From the NCBI RefSeq assembly GCF_017165765.1, contig NZ_JAFGZD010000011.1, positions 1 through 64,000 on the forward strand: 64,000 bases of DNA, given 5' to 3'. This document shows, piece by piece, positions 17,187 to 25,160 of the stretch (the stretch's first letter is position 1; each line of letters begins with the position of its first letter). The notes beneath the pieces are model-generated. The model had not been told where the DNA came from. It ran no database searches and saw only the letters and a program-made list of their open reading frames with translations. Both the position numbers and the translations under genes were made by a program. The DNA comes from Pseudomonas capsici (GTDB lineage: Bacteria; Pseudomonadota; Gammaproteobacteria; Pseudomonadales; Pseudomonadaceae).

Positions 17187-17591
17187 ATGACAAAGCGTGA
17201 TGTAGTTTTCCCAGCCGGACGCCTCGAACTCTACGAGCGCAATCGCTATTCGCCTGCGATCCGCTCCAATGGTTTCCTGTTCGTTTCCGGCCAGGTCGGC
17301 AGCAAGGAAGACGGCTCGCCCGAACAGGATCTGGAGGTACAGGTCAGGACAGCCTTCAACAACCTGAACGCCATCCTCAAAGAAGCAGGCTGCACTTTCG
17401 ATGATGTGGTCGATGTCACCATTTTCATGGTCGACCCCGAATCGAAATTCGAAAGGATCTGGAAAGTGGTGCCGGAATTCTGGGGCCAGGCCCCCCATCC
17501 GACACTGACGGCAGTGGGTGTGACCTGGCTCTATGGATTTGAATTCGAGATCAAGGTGATTGCGAGAATTCCGGAAGCTGTCGAGGGGTGA
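17187..17591 (+). CDS. RidA/YjgF-family protein
   Basis: A 134-residue member of the Rid superfamily, trimeric chorismate-mutase-like proteins, some of which hydrolyse reactive imines. It shows NGFLFVSGQVG and the EFEIKVIARI C-terminus. The arginine found in a PARSC-like position of true RidA deaminases is not evident; the matching segment reads APHPTLTAVG. It may therefore belong to a Rid subgroup without imine deaminase activity. It is divergent from a LysR gene and has a hairpin over its ribosome site. Confidence 0.85.
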   Translation: MTKRDVVFPAGRLELYERNRYSPAIRSNGFLFVSGQVGSKEDGSPEQDLEVQVRTAFNNLNAILKEAGCTFDDVVDVTIFMVDPESKFERIWKVVPEFWGQAPHPTLTAVGVTWLYGFEFEIKVIARIPEAVEG

Positions 17592-17647
17592 GAGGTTTCA
17601 GAGGCCATGATGATCTGGCTCGCAATGCAGATCATCGTTCTGGCCAC

Positions 17648-18088
17648 CTATGCCATCCACCCCAGCGTCATCGCCGTCAGCACCAGGTAGCGCAGCCCTT
17701 TCGCCAGCGTGACGATCAGCAGAAAACTCCAGAACGGTTCACGCAGGACGCCTGCGATCATGGTGATGGGGTCACCGATGATCGGCACCCAGCTGAACAG
17801 CAGTGCCCAGCGTCCGTAACGTCTGTAAGTGTGCTGGGCCTTGTCCAGATGGCGCTCGCTGACCGGAAACCAGCGCCGATGTCGAAAGTGCTCGATGGAG
17901 CGGCCCAGATACCAGTTCACGGCGGAACCCAGGACATTTCCCGAGGTGGCAACCAGCAGGAGCAGAACCGTCGCATAGCGCTCCGAAAGCAGCATCCCGA
18001 CCAGCACGGCTTCCGATTGCAGCGGTAACAGCGTGGCAGCACCGAACGCCACCGCAAATAAGCCCAGATAGCTTGTCAGCTCGAACAT
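17648..18088 (-). CDS. YqaA/DedA-like membrane protein (VTT domain)
   Basis: A 146-residue inner-membrane protein with about four hydrophobic segments. It carries the SNARE-associated/VTT pattern (EAVLVGMLL, GNVLGSAVNWYLGR, WVPIIGDPITMIAGVLR). The function is unproven; family members are linked to lipid or envelope homeostasis. The ATG at 18088 gives MFELTSYLGL; an in-frame ATG at 18112 adds eight polar residues. Confidence 0.85.
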   Translation of the reverse strand: MFELTSYLGLFAVAFGAATLLPLQSEAVLVGMLLSERYATVLLLLVATSGNVLGSAVNWYLGRSIEHFRHRRWFPVSERHLDKAQHTYRRYGRWALLFSWVPIIGDPITMIAGVLREPFWSFLLIVTLAKGLRYLVLTAMTLGWMA

Positions 18089-18273
18089 CGAGTCATCCCA
18101 CAAATACAGCACCAGTCGGCGTCTTGAGCTATCGGCATTATCATGTAGATACCAATCGGTTCACGCTTGTGTTCACAACTGCAGGGAGCAGAATCCGAAA
18201 CCTTCAAACCACTCATAATCATCGGCTGCCTTATGCTAACGTGCCCGTATTATCAACTTGAAGCCGTTCGCCC

Positions 18274-18894
18274 ATGTCAATGACTGACAACCTTCTCGCC
18301 TTTACCCTGGCAGCCACCCTGCTGACACTGACACCCGGCCTCGATACGGCCCTTGTACTGAGGACTGCTACTGTAGAGGGCAGGCAGCAGGCACTGCGCG
18401 CCGCCCTGGGTATCAATGCCGGTTGTCTGCTATGGGGTGCCGCTGTCGCTTTTGGTCTGGGTGCCTTGATTGCCGTCTCGGAGCTGGCATTCAATATTTT
18501 GAAATACTGCGGCGCGGCTTATCTGGCATGGCTTGGATTGAACATGCTGTTGCGTCCGCGCACTTCATTGTCGCCCGTCGAAACGAACGGCAAGCCTGGT
18601 ACCAACTGGTTCCTGAAGGGTATGGCAGGAAACGTGCTCAACCCCAAGATCGGTATTTTCTACGTTTCCTTTCTTCCGCAATTCATTCCCCAGGGCCAAC
18701 CCCTGATCGCCTGGACATTCGGTCTGGTCAGCATTCATGTGCTGATCGGGTTCATCTGGTCAGTCATGCTGATTGGTGCGACTCAACCACTGGCAGGCAT
18801 TCTGCGTCGTGAAAAAGTCATCAAGTGGCTGGACCGCACGACCGGCATGATCTTTCTCATGTTTGCAGCCCGACTGGCCTTGAGCAAACGCTGA
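18274..18894 (+). CDS. LysE-family amino-acid/metabolite exporter
   Basis: A 206-residue, roughly six-helix inner-membrane protein of the LysE/RhtB family. The hallmark TPGLDTALVLRTATVEGRQQ follows the first helix, and NPKIGIFYVSFLPQF follows in the middle. The substrate is not identifiable. It is a single gene that converges with the merR gene four bases downstream. Confidence 0.9.
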   Translation: MSMTDNLLAFTLAATLLTLTPGLDTALVLRTATVEGRQQALRAALGINAGCLLWGAAVAFGLGALIAVSELAFNILKYCGAAYLAWLGLNMLLRPRTSLSPVETNGKPGTNWFLKGMAGNVLNPKIGIFYVSFLPQFIPQGQPLIAWTFGLVSIHVLIGFIWSVMLIGATQPLAGILRREKVIKWLDRTTGMIFLMFAARLALSKR

Positions 18895-18898
18895 AGAC

Positions 18899-19303
18899 TC
18901 AGACCTCGGATACGCCTCGATCCAGAGGCGGAACTACTCCTTCGGACAGCATCTTGAGCAGCCGCGCCCGGCGACGTTCGAGGTCATTGATCTGCTGTTC
19001 GATGGAAGCCAGTCGCTCACGCTGGGCAGCGGTGGTATCCGGGCACGCTGCAGCGCCTTCTATCATGCGCATGCAGTCGGGAAAGCTGCGAATCTCGGCC
19101 AGACTGAAGCCGGTCGCGATCATCCTCTGGATCTGCCTGACTTGCGTGACGGCTATCGCGGGAAATGTGCGATAGCCATTGTCGGCACGCATGGACTTGA
19201 GCAGCCCGTTCTCATCGTAATGACGGATCGAACGCACACTGGCGCCGGTTTCCCGTGCCAGCTCGCCAATGCTCATGGCGCTTTTGGGAGTGGAATCGTT
19301 CAT
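18899..19303 (-). CDS. MerR-family transcriptional regulator
   Basis: A 134-residue regulator with the N-terminal winged helix MSIGELARETGASVRSIRHYDE and a dimerisation helix (LASIEQQINDLERRRARLLKML). No metal-binding cysteine set is obvious, although Cys residues occur in the DCMRMIEGAAACPD segment. I chose the ATG at 19303; an upstream TTG-started reading runs across the divergent promoter. It is divergent from a secreted alpha/beta-hydrolase that carries a MerR-type promoter, its probable target. Confidence 0.9.
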   Translation of the reverse strand: MNDSTPKSAMSIGELARETGASVRSIRHYDENGLLKSMRADNGYRTFPAIAVTQVRQIQRMIATGFSLAEIRSFPDCMRMIEGAAACPDTTAAQRERLASIEQQINDLERRRARLLKMLSEGVVPPLDRGVSEV

Positions 19304-19349
19304 GGGTGCAGACCTGAGACCGGGAAGAAAAGGTAGCACGTTTTTTTGC

Positions 19350-19381
19350 TTGACCCTCACACTTGCGTGAGGGTCGAGACT
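19350..19381 (+). promoter_or_regulatory. MerR-type promoter/operator of the secreted hydrolase
   Basis: TTGACC (19350-19355) is followed by a weak -10 (GAGACT at 19376-19381) with a 20-base spacer, longer than the normal 17. The perfect 9-bp inverted repeat GACCCTCAC-ACTTGC-GTGAGGGTC (19352-19375) fills the spacer. This is the architecture that MerR-family activators untwist, and it points to control of the adjacent hydrolase. Confidence 0.75.
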
Positions 19382-19411
19382 GCGGGCAACCCTTGAACCC
19401 GGAGTCATATC

Positions 19412-20317
19412 GTGTCCCTTCAACCTGCATTGCGTCGCGTCTGCACACTACTCTTCTCAGCAATCCTGCTGGCCGCTTCGGCGCTCGCCCAAGCTCAAAA
19501 AAGCTATACGGTTACAGCGCCAGACGGCGTCATCCTGGCAGTCCAGGAAGCCGGCAACCCCGACGGTCCGGCCATCATTTTCATTCATGGTCTGCTCGGC
19601 AGCCGCATCAACTGGGACGCACAGGTCAGCAGTCCGCTGCTGCAACGCTACCGGATGATCACCTATGACCTGCGCGGCCATGGTCTCTCGGGCAAGCCTT
19701 CGGATGCCCGGGCGTATACGGACGGGAACCGCTGGGCAGACGATCTGGACGCTGTCATCAAGGCTTCGGACGCCAAAAGACCTGTATTGGCGGGATGGTC
19801 GCTGGGCGGTGTGGTCATTTCCAATTATCTGGCCAGGTACGGTGACAACCGCATCTCAGGCGCGCTGTACATCAATGGCGTCATCGAACTGAAGCCCGAA
19901 CAGATCGTGGCGCATCCAGAGGTTTACCGGGATCTGAACTCCAGCGATCTGAAGACCCACCTCGACACCGTGCGTGAATTCCTTGCCCTGTGCTTCCATA
20001 CCCGGCCCGACACCCAGACCTTCGAGCGATTGTCTGCCAATGCGGCGATGGCGTCCTGGGACATGCAAAAGGCCGTTCAGTCCATGACCGTCGAAGCGGC
20101 CAAAGGCCTGGGCAATGCAAAGGTGCCGGTGTTGCTGCTGTATGGTGCGCGTGATGCCCTGGTGCAGGTCAAACCTTCGATTGCACGCGCCACGCAGCTG
20201 AATCCGCGGGTGAAAAGCACGCTCTACGAAAACTCCGGCCATGCTCCTTTCATTGAAGAAACAGAACGCTTCAATCGCGACCTGTCGGCTTTCATCGATT
20301 CAACATCGGTGCGCTGA
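19412..20317 (+). CDS. Secreted alpha/beta hydrolase under MerR control
   Basis: A 301-residue protein with a Sec signal peptide (about residues 1-28, ending ASALAQAQ), so it is probably periplasmic. The alpha/beta-hydrolase core shows HGLLGS, the LRGHGLSGKP loop, the nucleophile elbow GWSLGG and the late catalytic His in NSGHAPFIEE. The start is GTG at 19412 with GGAG about nine bases upstream. The substrate is unknown. The family includes haloperoxidase-like esterases. Confidence 0.85.
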   Translation: MSLQPALRRVCTLLFSAILLAASALAQAQKSYTVTAPDGVILAVQEAGNPDGPAIIFIHGLLGSRINWDAQVSSPLLQRYRMITYDLRGHGLSGKPSDARAYTDGNRWADDLDAVIKASDAKRPVLAGWSLGGVVISNYLARYGDNRISGALYINGVIELKPEQIVAHPEVYRDLNSSDLKTHLDTVREFLALCFHTRPDTQTFERLSANAAMASWDMQKAVQSMTVEAAKGLGNAKVPVLLLYGARDALVQVKPSIARATQLNPRVKSTLYENSGHAPFIEETERFNRDLSAFIDSTSVR

Positions 20318-20350
20318 TGGCCTGGCGGAGCAAGATTTGTGGCCTGACAG

Positions 20351-20692
20351 TCACAGACACTCCTGCGCCGCCCGCTCGAATCGGGAAGTGATGAGCGTCG
20401 ATGCCAATAGCTGGCGCTCATACAGAAACACTTTTCCGCCTGTCGGAGCCTTGTAGGCCTCAATGACATTGTCGGCCGTGACCGGGCTGGACACGATGAT
20501 CTTGTAGTGCCGCTGGGATTGCGACAGCACCGGGTTCAGCGAATGCTCCTGCAGTTTGGGCATTACGCACTGCACGTATTCATCAGGAGCCTTGCTGGTC
20601 TGCAAGATGAGCGTCGGTTGATTCGGTGCAGAAGCACAGCCACTCAACAACGCAAAAACAACGGTAATGCCCGGAAAAAGTGAAAGACGCAT
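20351..20692 (-). CDS. Putative lipoprotein, unknown function
   Basis: A 113-residue protein with a lipoprotein signal: hydrophobic stretch, then LLSGC with the lipid-modified Cys at about residue 19. The mature part (LILQTSKAPDEYVQCVMPKLQ) resembles small Pseudomonas lipoproteins of unknown function. The ATG at 20692 is chosen because it opens the signal peptide. A minus-strand terminator hairpin sits only about 20 bases upstream of the start, which is unusual. Confidence 0.75.
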   Translation of the reverse strand: MRLSLFPGITVVFALLSGCASAPNQPTLILQTSKAPDEYVQCVMPKLQEHSLNPVLSQSQRHYKIIVSSPVTADNVIEAYKAPTGGKVFLYERQLLASTLITSRFERAAQECL

Positions 20693-20710
20693 CGGTGGGA
20701 GTCCTGAAAT

Positions 20711-20733
20711 AAAAAAACGGCTCATCGAGCCGT
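20711..20733 (-). terminator. Intrinsic terminator directly upstream of the lipoprotein gene
   Basis: On the minus strand ACGGCTC-GAT-GAGCCGT forms a 7-bp stem followed by seven T. No annotated minus-strand gene ends here, so it would end a small RNA or act as an attenuator in the leader of the lipoprotein gene. Confidence 0.7.
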
Positions 20734-20788
20734 ATGTCCAATGCGCGCCATTTTCCATATTTATTGCAGGGAATAGAATCTCTGGTTT

Positions 20789-20805
20789 CTGATAGTCACT
20801 ATCAG
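20789..20805. repeat. Perfect 17-bp dyad CTGATAG-TCA-CTATCAG
   Basis: A 7-base perfect inverted repeat lies 55 bases upstream (minus strand) of the terminator at 20711-20733. It could be an operator or the 5' hairpin of a small RNA that ends at that terminator. Confidence 0.4.
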
Positions 20806-20900
20806 CGCAACCGATGAAGCCAGCCCCCATCCGTCATTTCCACTGAACATTCCCCCGGCACCCTCCTCAACTCAGGTAGAACCCGACCCGAGGTGAACCG

Positions 20901-21065
20901 ATGAAAACGTCCCTGCCCAATACCCCAAGCGCGCCCGATCAGTCCGGAACCGAAGGTGATCTGGACGACGATCCCACTCAGAACGAGCCTGAACAACCGG
21001 ACGAGGAAAAGATCGATCACGCCGTCGAAGAGACATTCCCGGCCAGCGATCCGATCTCGCCTTGA
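20901..21065 (+). CDS. Short acidic protein with ETFPASDP motif
   Basis: A 54-residue, strongly acidic protein behind a GAGGTG ribosome site. It ends in HAVEETFPASDPISP. Short proteins with this (V/L)EETFPASDP ending are widespread in pseudomonads and other proteobacteria and have no assigned function. It has no signal peptide or hydrophobic segment. It converges with the ABC transporter gene, whose stop is seven bases away. Confidence 0.8.
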   Translation: MKTSLPNTPSAPDQSGTEGDLDDDPTQNEPEQPDEEKIDHAVEETFPASDPISP

Positions 21066-21071
21066 ACCCCA

Positions 21072-22826
21072 TCAATCCTGGCGGCCCATTTCCTGAGCCT
21101 GCCAGAATGCCTGGAACAGTCCGCCCGCGCTGCGCAACCGCTCGGGCGGGCCGTCTTCGACGATACAGCCCTGCTGCATCACCAGCACCCGGTCGAACGC
21201 GCTGAGTGTGGTGAGCCGATGGGCGATGGCCAGTACCGTGCGACCGCGCATCAGGCTGCCGAGCGCCGACTGGATGATGGCTTCGGAGCTTGAATCCAGA
21301 GCAGCAGTGGCTTCATCGAGCAACAGGATCGGCGCATTCTTGAGAAAGGCACGGGCGATGCCGAGGCGTTGGCGCTGGCCGCCGGAAAGCATCACGCCCC
21401 GCTCGCCCACCAGGGTTTCATAGCCCTTGGGCAACTGGTCGACGAACTCGTGACAATAAGCACTGCGAGCGGCGGCGATCACTTCCTCGCGGGTAGCCTC
21501 GGGCCGACCGTAGGCAATGTTCTCGTAGATGCTGCGGTTGAACAGGGTCGGTTCCTGGGGCACCACCGCTATCTGGCGACGCAGACTGTCCTGACTGATC
21601 TGCCGCAGATCGCGGCCATCGATGCGAATGCTTCCCGAGCTGACGTCATCCAGACGTTGCAACAGCCCCAGCAGAGTGGTCTTGCCTGCACCGGACGGAC
21701 CGACAATACCAACCCGCTGTCCCGGCTCGATGCGCAGGCTCAACCCGCACAGCACTTTGCGTCCGCCGGGATAGGCATAGCCGACATCCTGCAACTCGAT
21801 GGTGCCGGATGGCGCAACCCAGTCCTGCTCGGTGTCGCTGAGTTCATAAGGTTTGGCGATCACCGACAGGGTATCGCCGACAGCGCCCAGATGCTGGCTG
21901 GTCTCGACCAGGGCCAGCGCCAGGTCCCGTGAGCCGTGCAGGATACGAAACGTCAGTGCGCTGACCATCACCACGTCGCCAACGCTCACTGCCCCGCGAG
22001 TCCAGAGCAGAATGGACCAGGCGAGCATGGTCCCCGCCATGCTCGCCAGACACAGGTCATGCAGCACCCGGGCCTTTTCCACATACATCCAGCTCCGGCT
22101 CTGAGCCCGTGCCTCAGTGCGGATTTTCGCATCCAGCCGCTGGCGCTCTCGCTCCCGCGCCGTGAAGGCCTTGATCGTCCAGACATTGTTGACCAGATCC
22201 ACAAGCTCACCGCCCACACTGGCCGCCTGCGCCGCATAAAGCTGATGACGACTGCGCCCGCGAATGCCGAAGAAGGTGATGATCGCCGCCACCAGCAGCA
22301 CGAACGCCACCAGTGCCAGCGCCATCTGGATGCGCACTGTGGCCAGCACCACCACAGCCCCCAGAAAGTCGACGCAGGGCGGAATGATTTTCCACAGCAG
22401 CGCACTGTAAATCTGCCCCGCCGCCGCACCGGTAGCCGAAATGCGACTGCCCAGGGCTCCGGCGTAGTGCTCGGCAAAGTAGCGCATCGGGTGCCCGGTC
22501 AGATGGCTGAACAGGTCCACGCGCATGTCCGCACAACTGGCAACCACCGTACGACAGCCCAGCCAGCCGCCCAGGCGCCAGAACAGGTTTTCGATAGCGA
22601 TCAGAAAAATGAAAAAACCGAAGGCGAACCAGACCCCGGAGCGATTGCCCTCGTCTCCCATACTGTCGACCAGCAACTTCATGCCGTACTGTACGGCCAC
22701 CGCGCAACTGGCGGCGGCAATCACCAGCGTGACCATACCGCCATAGGCCCATGCACGACGCCTGACGTAGCTCCACAGAAAGCTCCCGGCAGTGGGGTTG
22801 GGCGGCACACTCTGCGCAATGTTCAT
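21072..22826 (-). CDS. ABC exporter, fused membrane and ATPase domains
   Basis: A 584-residue MsbA/lipid-exporter-like half transporter. Six membrane helices occupy about residues 25-310. The nucleotide-binding domain has Walker A GPSGAGKTT, Q-loop VVPQEPTLF, signature LSGGQRQR, Walker B ILLLDEAT and the H-loop in IAHRL. It should act as a homodimer. It is the last gene of the glycosyltransferase-glf-glycosidase operon and overlaps the glycosidase by four bases. I infer that it exports the glycolipid or glycan made by the upstream genes. Confidence 0.92.
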   Translation of the reverse strand: MNIAQSVPPNPTAGSFLWSYVRRRAWAYGGMVTLVIAAASCAVAVQYGMKLLVDSMGDEGNRSGVWFAFGFFIFLIAIENLFWRLGGWLGCRTVVASCADMRVDLFSHLTGHPMRYFAEHYAGALGSRISATGAAAGQIYSALLWKIIPPCVDFLGAVVVLATVRIQMALALVAFVLLVAAIITFFGIRGRSRHQLYAAQAASVGGELVDLVNNVWTIKAFTARERERQRLDAKIRTEARAQSRSWMYVEKARVLHDLCLASMAGTMLAWSILLWTRGAVSVGDVVMVSALTFRILHGSRDLALALVETSQHLGAVGDTLSVIAKPYELSDTEQDWVAPSGTIELQDVGYAYPGGRKVLCGLSLRIEPGQRVGIVGPSGAGKTTLLGLLQRLDDVSSGSIRIDGRDLRQISQDSLRRQIAVVPQEPTLFNRSIYENIAYGRPEATREEVIAAARSAYCHEFVDQLPKGYETLVGERGVMLSGGQRQRLGIARAFLKNAPILLLDEATAALDSSSEAIIQSALGSLMRGRTVLAIAHRLTTLSAFDRVLVMQQGCIVEDGPPERLRSAGGLFQAFWQAQEMGRQD

Positions 22827-23971
22827 GCTGACGGCCTCTTGGCAATACGCATCTGGGCCTCGGCCAGGCGCAACGCAAACCGGGCCAGAGCATCACGGGT
22901 CGACGGGTCTTCGGCACGAAAGCCACTGGCATCGGCATAGCCGAGCAGACCGCTGTCACAGTGTCGGTCGTCATCCCAGCCGGGATAATCGAGCACCGGG
23001 TACAGACACAGGCCACGCAGGTCGACCCCTTTGCTCAGCGCCAGGATGGCCTGCTCACCGACATAATCCAGCCACGGCCCGCGCCCGGCACCTTCGGCTC
23101 CGGTTTCGCTGATCACCAGCGGACATCCATAACGGGCATGGACCTCCACCAGCATGCCGACCAGAGGTCGAAAGTGCGGCTCGCCAAGCAGGATCGTCGG
23201 TCCGCCGTGATACCACTGGTTATGCGGATAGAAATTCACCCCGAGGATATCCAGGAAATCCTTCTGTCCACCCAGGCCCGGCCAGCTTCGGCCACTGATC
23301 AGATCCCAGCTTTCGTACTGGGCCAGACGATAAGCCTCGGCCGCCTCGACATCACCCGGTCGCTGCCGGGCAGCCCGCACATGAATCAGCGGATCGGCAT
23401 GGATGAAACGCGCCCGGGGATCGACCTCACGGATAGCGGTCATGGCAGCAATGCTCGCCCGCACCAACTGGTGTTTGAGTTCGGTGCCACGCCGATGCCC
23501 CAACGGATAGAAATAACCCACCTCGCCACCGCTCCAGGCCCAGAAAGACGGCTCGTTGATCGGGCAGTAGAACGGCACCTCATCGCTGAATTCGCGCACC
23601 CGCCTGGCCACTGCCTGTGCCATACGGGCGAAACGCTCGACGAAAACCGGTCGCCAGATATCCAGATCATCGGGATATCCGTAATGCCCCAGATCCCAGA
23701 TCACCTGAGTGTCGGTTCTGGCTGCGGCCTGCAACAGCGGCTCCAGACTGCTGAAGTCGTAATGGCCGGGACGCGGCTCGATCAGGTGCCAGCGCACTCC
23801 ATCACGCACTGTGCGCAGCCCATACCCGGCCAGGCGACGATAATCCTGCTCGGCCCAGCGGTCATGGCCGGTTGAGGCGATCAGGTCCAGACGCTTCCCG
23901 TCACCGCGACGACTGCTGGTGCATTCAAATCCCCCCATCAGAAAACTGGCAAACGGTTCAAGCCCACTCAT
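22823..23971 (-). CDS. Clan GH-A glycoside hydrolase (beta-glucosidase-like)
   Basis: A 382-residue TIM-barrel glycosidase. The acid/base is Glu140 in CPINEPSFW and the nucleophile is Glu289 in VISETGAEG, the two-glutamate arrangement of retaining clan GH-A enzymes (GH1/GH5/GH39-like). There is no signal peptide, so it acts in the cytoplasm or is a fold-based partner of the neighbours. It overlaps glf by 14 bases and the ABC gene by four, an unusual place for a glycosidase. It may trim or remodel the product before export. Confidence 0.82.
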   Translation of the reverse strand: MSGLEPFASFLMGGFECTSSRRGDGKRLDLIASTGHDRWAEQDYRRLAGYGLRTVRDGVRWHLIEPRPGHYDFSSLEPLLQAAARTDTQVIWDLGHYGYPDDLDIWRPVFVERFARMAQAVARRVREFSDEVPFYCPINEPSFWAWSGGEVGYFYPLGHRRGTELKHQLVRASIAAMTAIREVDPRARFIHADPLIHVRAARQRPGDVEAAEAYRLAQYESWDLISGRSWPGLGGQKDFLDILGVNFYPHNQWYHGGPTILLGEPHFRPLVGMLVEVHARYGCPLVISETGAEGAGRGPWLDYVGEQAILALSKGVDLRGLCLYPVLDYPGWDDDRHCDSGLLGYADASGFRAEDPSTRDALARFALRLAEAQMRIAKRPSA

Positions 23972-25160
23972 GGGACGCGCCCTCGGCCGTTGCGCCGCGG
24001 GTCTGGGCAATGCGTTGATAAAGCGCCAACGCCTGCCCCACTACCTGATCCATGTTGTAGTACTTGTAAGTCCCCAGCCGACCGAGAAAGGTCACGCCTT
24101 CGGTGGACTCGGCCAGAACCTTGTAGCGCTGATACAGCGCGGCATTTTCCGCAGCCGGCACCGGGTAATAGGGATCGCCTTCGGCGCAGGGGTATTCGTA
24201 GGTCACGCTGGTTTGCGCGTGCTCCTGGCCGGTCAGGTGCTTGTACTCGGTGATGCGGGTATAGGGCACGGTTTCGTCGGGATAGTTGACCACCGCGACA
24301 TCCTGAAAACGTTGCTGCGCCAGGGTCCGGTGCTCGAAACGCAGGGAACGGTAAGGCAGACGCCCGAGGGAATAGCCGAAATACTCGTCCACCGGCCCGC
24401 AATACACCAGATGGCCGCGGGGCAGTAAACGGTCGATCCCGGCGAAGTCCACACCCAGCAGAATGTCGATCCCCGGATGATCCAGCATCCGCTCGAACAT
24501 GGCGGTGTAACCCTGGCGGGGCATCATCTGGAAGCTGTCGGTGAAATAGCGGTCATCGGCGTTGGTTCTCGCCGGTACACGAGCAGTGACCGAACGATCG
24601 AGCTGCGCCGGATCGAGCCCCCATTGCTTGCGGGTGTAGCCGCGAAAGAACAGCTCGTACAGCTCGCGCCCCACCTGACCGACCACCACATCCTCGGCAC
24701 TGCGTACCGGATCGACCGGCTCGGCGCGCTCGGCAAGAAAGCGCTCGGCACCGGCCTCGTCCAGTTCCAGGCCGTAGAGTCGATTGAGCGTGGTCAGGTT
24801 GATCGGCACCGGCACCTGCTGCCCGCGTACACGAGCCAGCACCCGATGCTCATAGGGCCGCCATTCGGTGAAGCGCGACAGGTAATCGACAATCCGTTGC
24901 GCATTGGTATGGAAGATATGCGGCCCATAGCGATGCACCAGAATCCCGGCTTCGTCCAGGTGATCGTAAGCGTTGCCGCCGATATGTTCGCGGCGGTCGA
25001 TCAGCAATACTTTCAGTCCAAGCCCGCAGGCCAGTCGCTCGGCCAGCACGCTGCCCGCGAAACCGGCACCGACGATGAGATAGTCGTAGAAGGGCGCACC
25101 GCCCTCCCCTTGCAATTGCCCGGCACGGTAGCGGGCCTGTTCGAGAGTCAGGCGAGGCAT
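23958..25160 (-). CDS. glf: UDP-galactopyranose mutase
   Basis: Flavoenzyme that interconverts UDP-galactopyranose and UDP-galactofuranose. It is 400 residues. The FAD dinucleotide motif is GAGFAG at 31-36, followed by RREHIGGNAYDH, the RYGPHIFHT substrate segment, and FRGYTRKQWGLDP with conserved basic residues. A 24-residue N-terminal extension precedes the Rossmann fold. Its coding region overlaps the upstream glycosyltransferase by 13 bases. The substrate UDP-Gal would come from the divergent galE. Confidence 0.95.
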   Translation of the reverse strand: MPRLTLEQARYRAGQLQGEGGAPFYDYLIVGAGFAGSVLAERLACGLGLKVLLIDRREHIGGNAYDHLDEAGILVHRYGPHIFHTNAQRIVDYLSRFTEWRPYEHRVLARVRGQQVPVPINLTTLNRLYGLELDEAGAERFLAERAEPVDPVRSAEDVVVGQVGRELYELFFRGYTRKQWGLDPAQLDRSVTARVPARTNADDRYFTDSFQMMPRQGYTAMFERMLDHPGIDILLGVDFAGIDRLLPRGHLVYCGPVDEYFGYSLGRLPYRSLRFEHRTLAQQRFQDVAVVNYPDETVPYTRITEYKHLTGQEHAQTSVTYEYPCAEGDPYYPVPAAENAALYQRYKVLAESTEGVTFLGRLGTYKYYNMDQVVGQALALYQRIAQTRGATAEGASHEWA

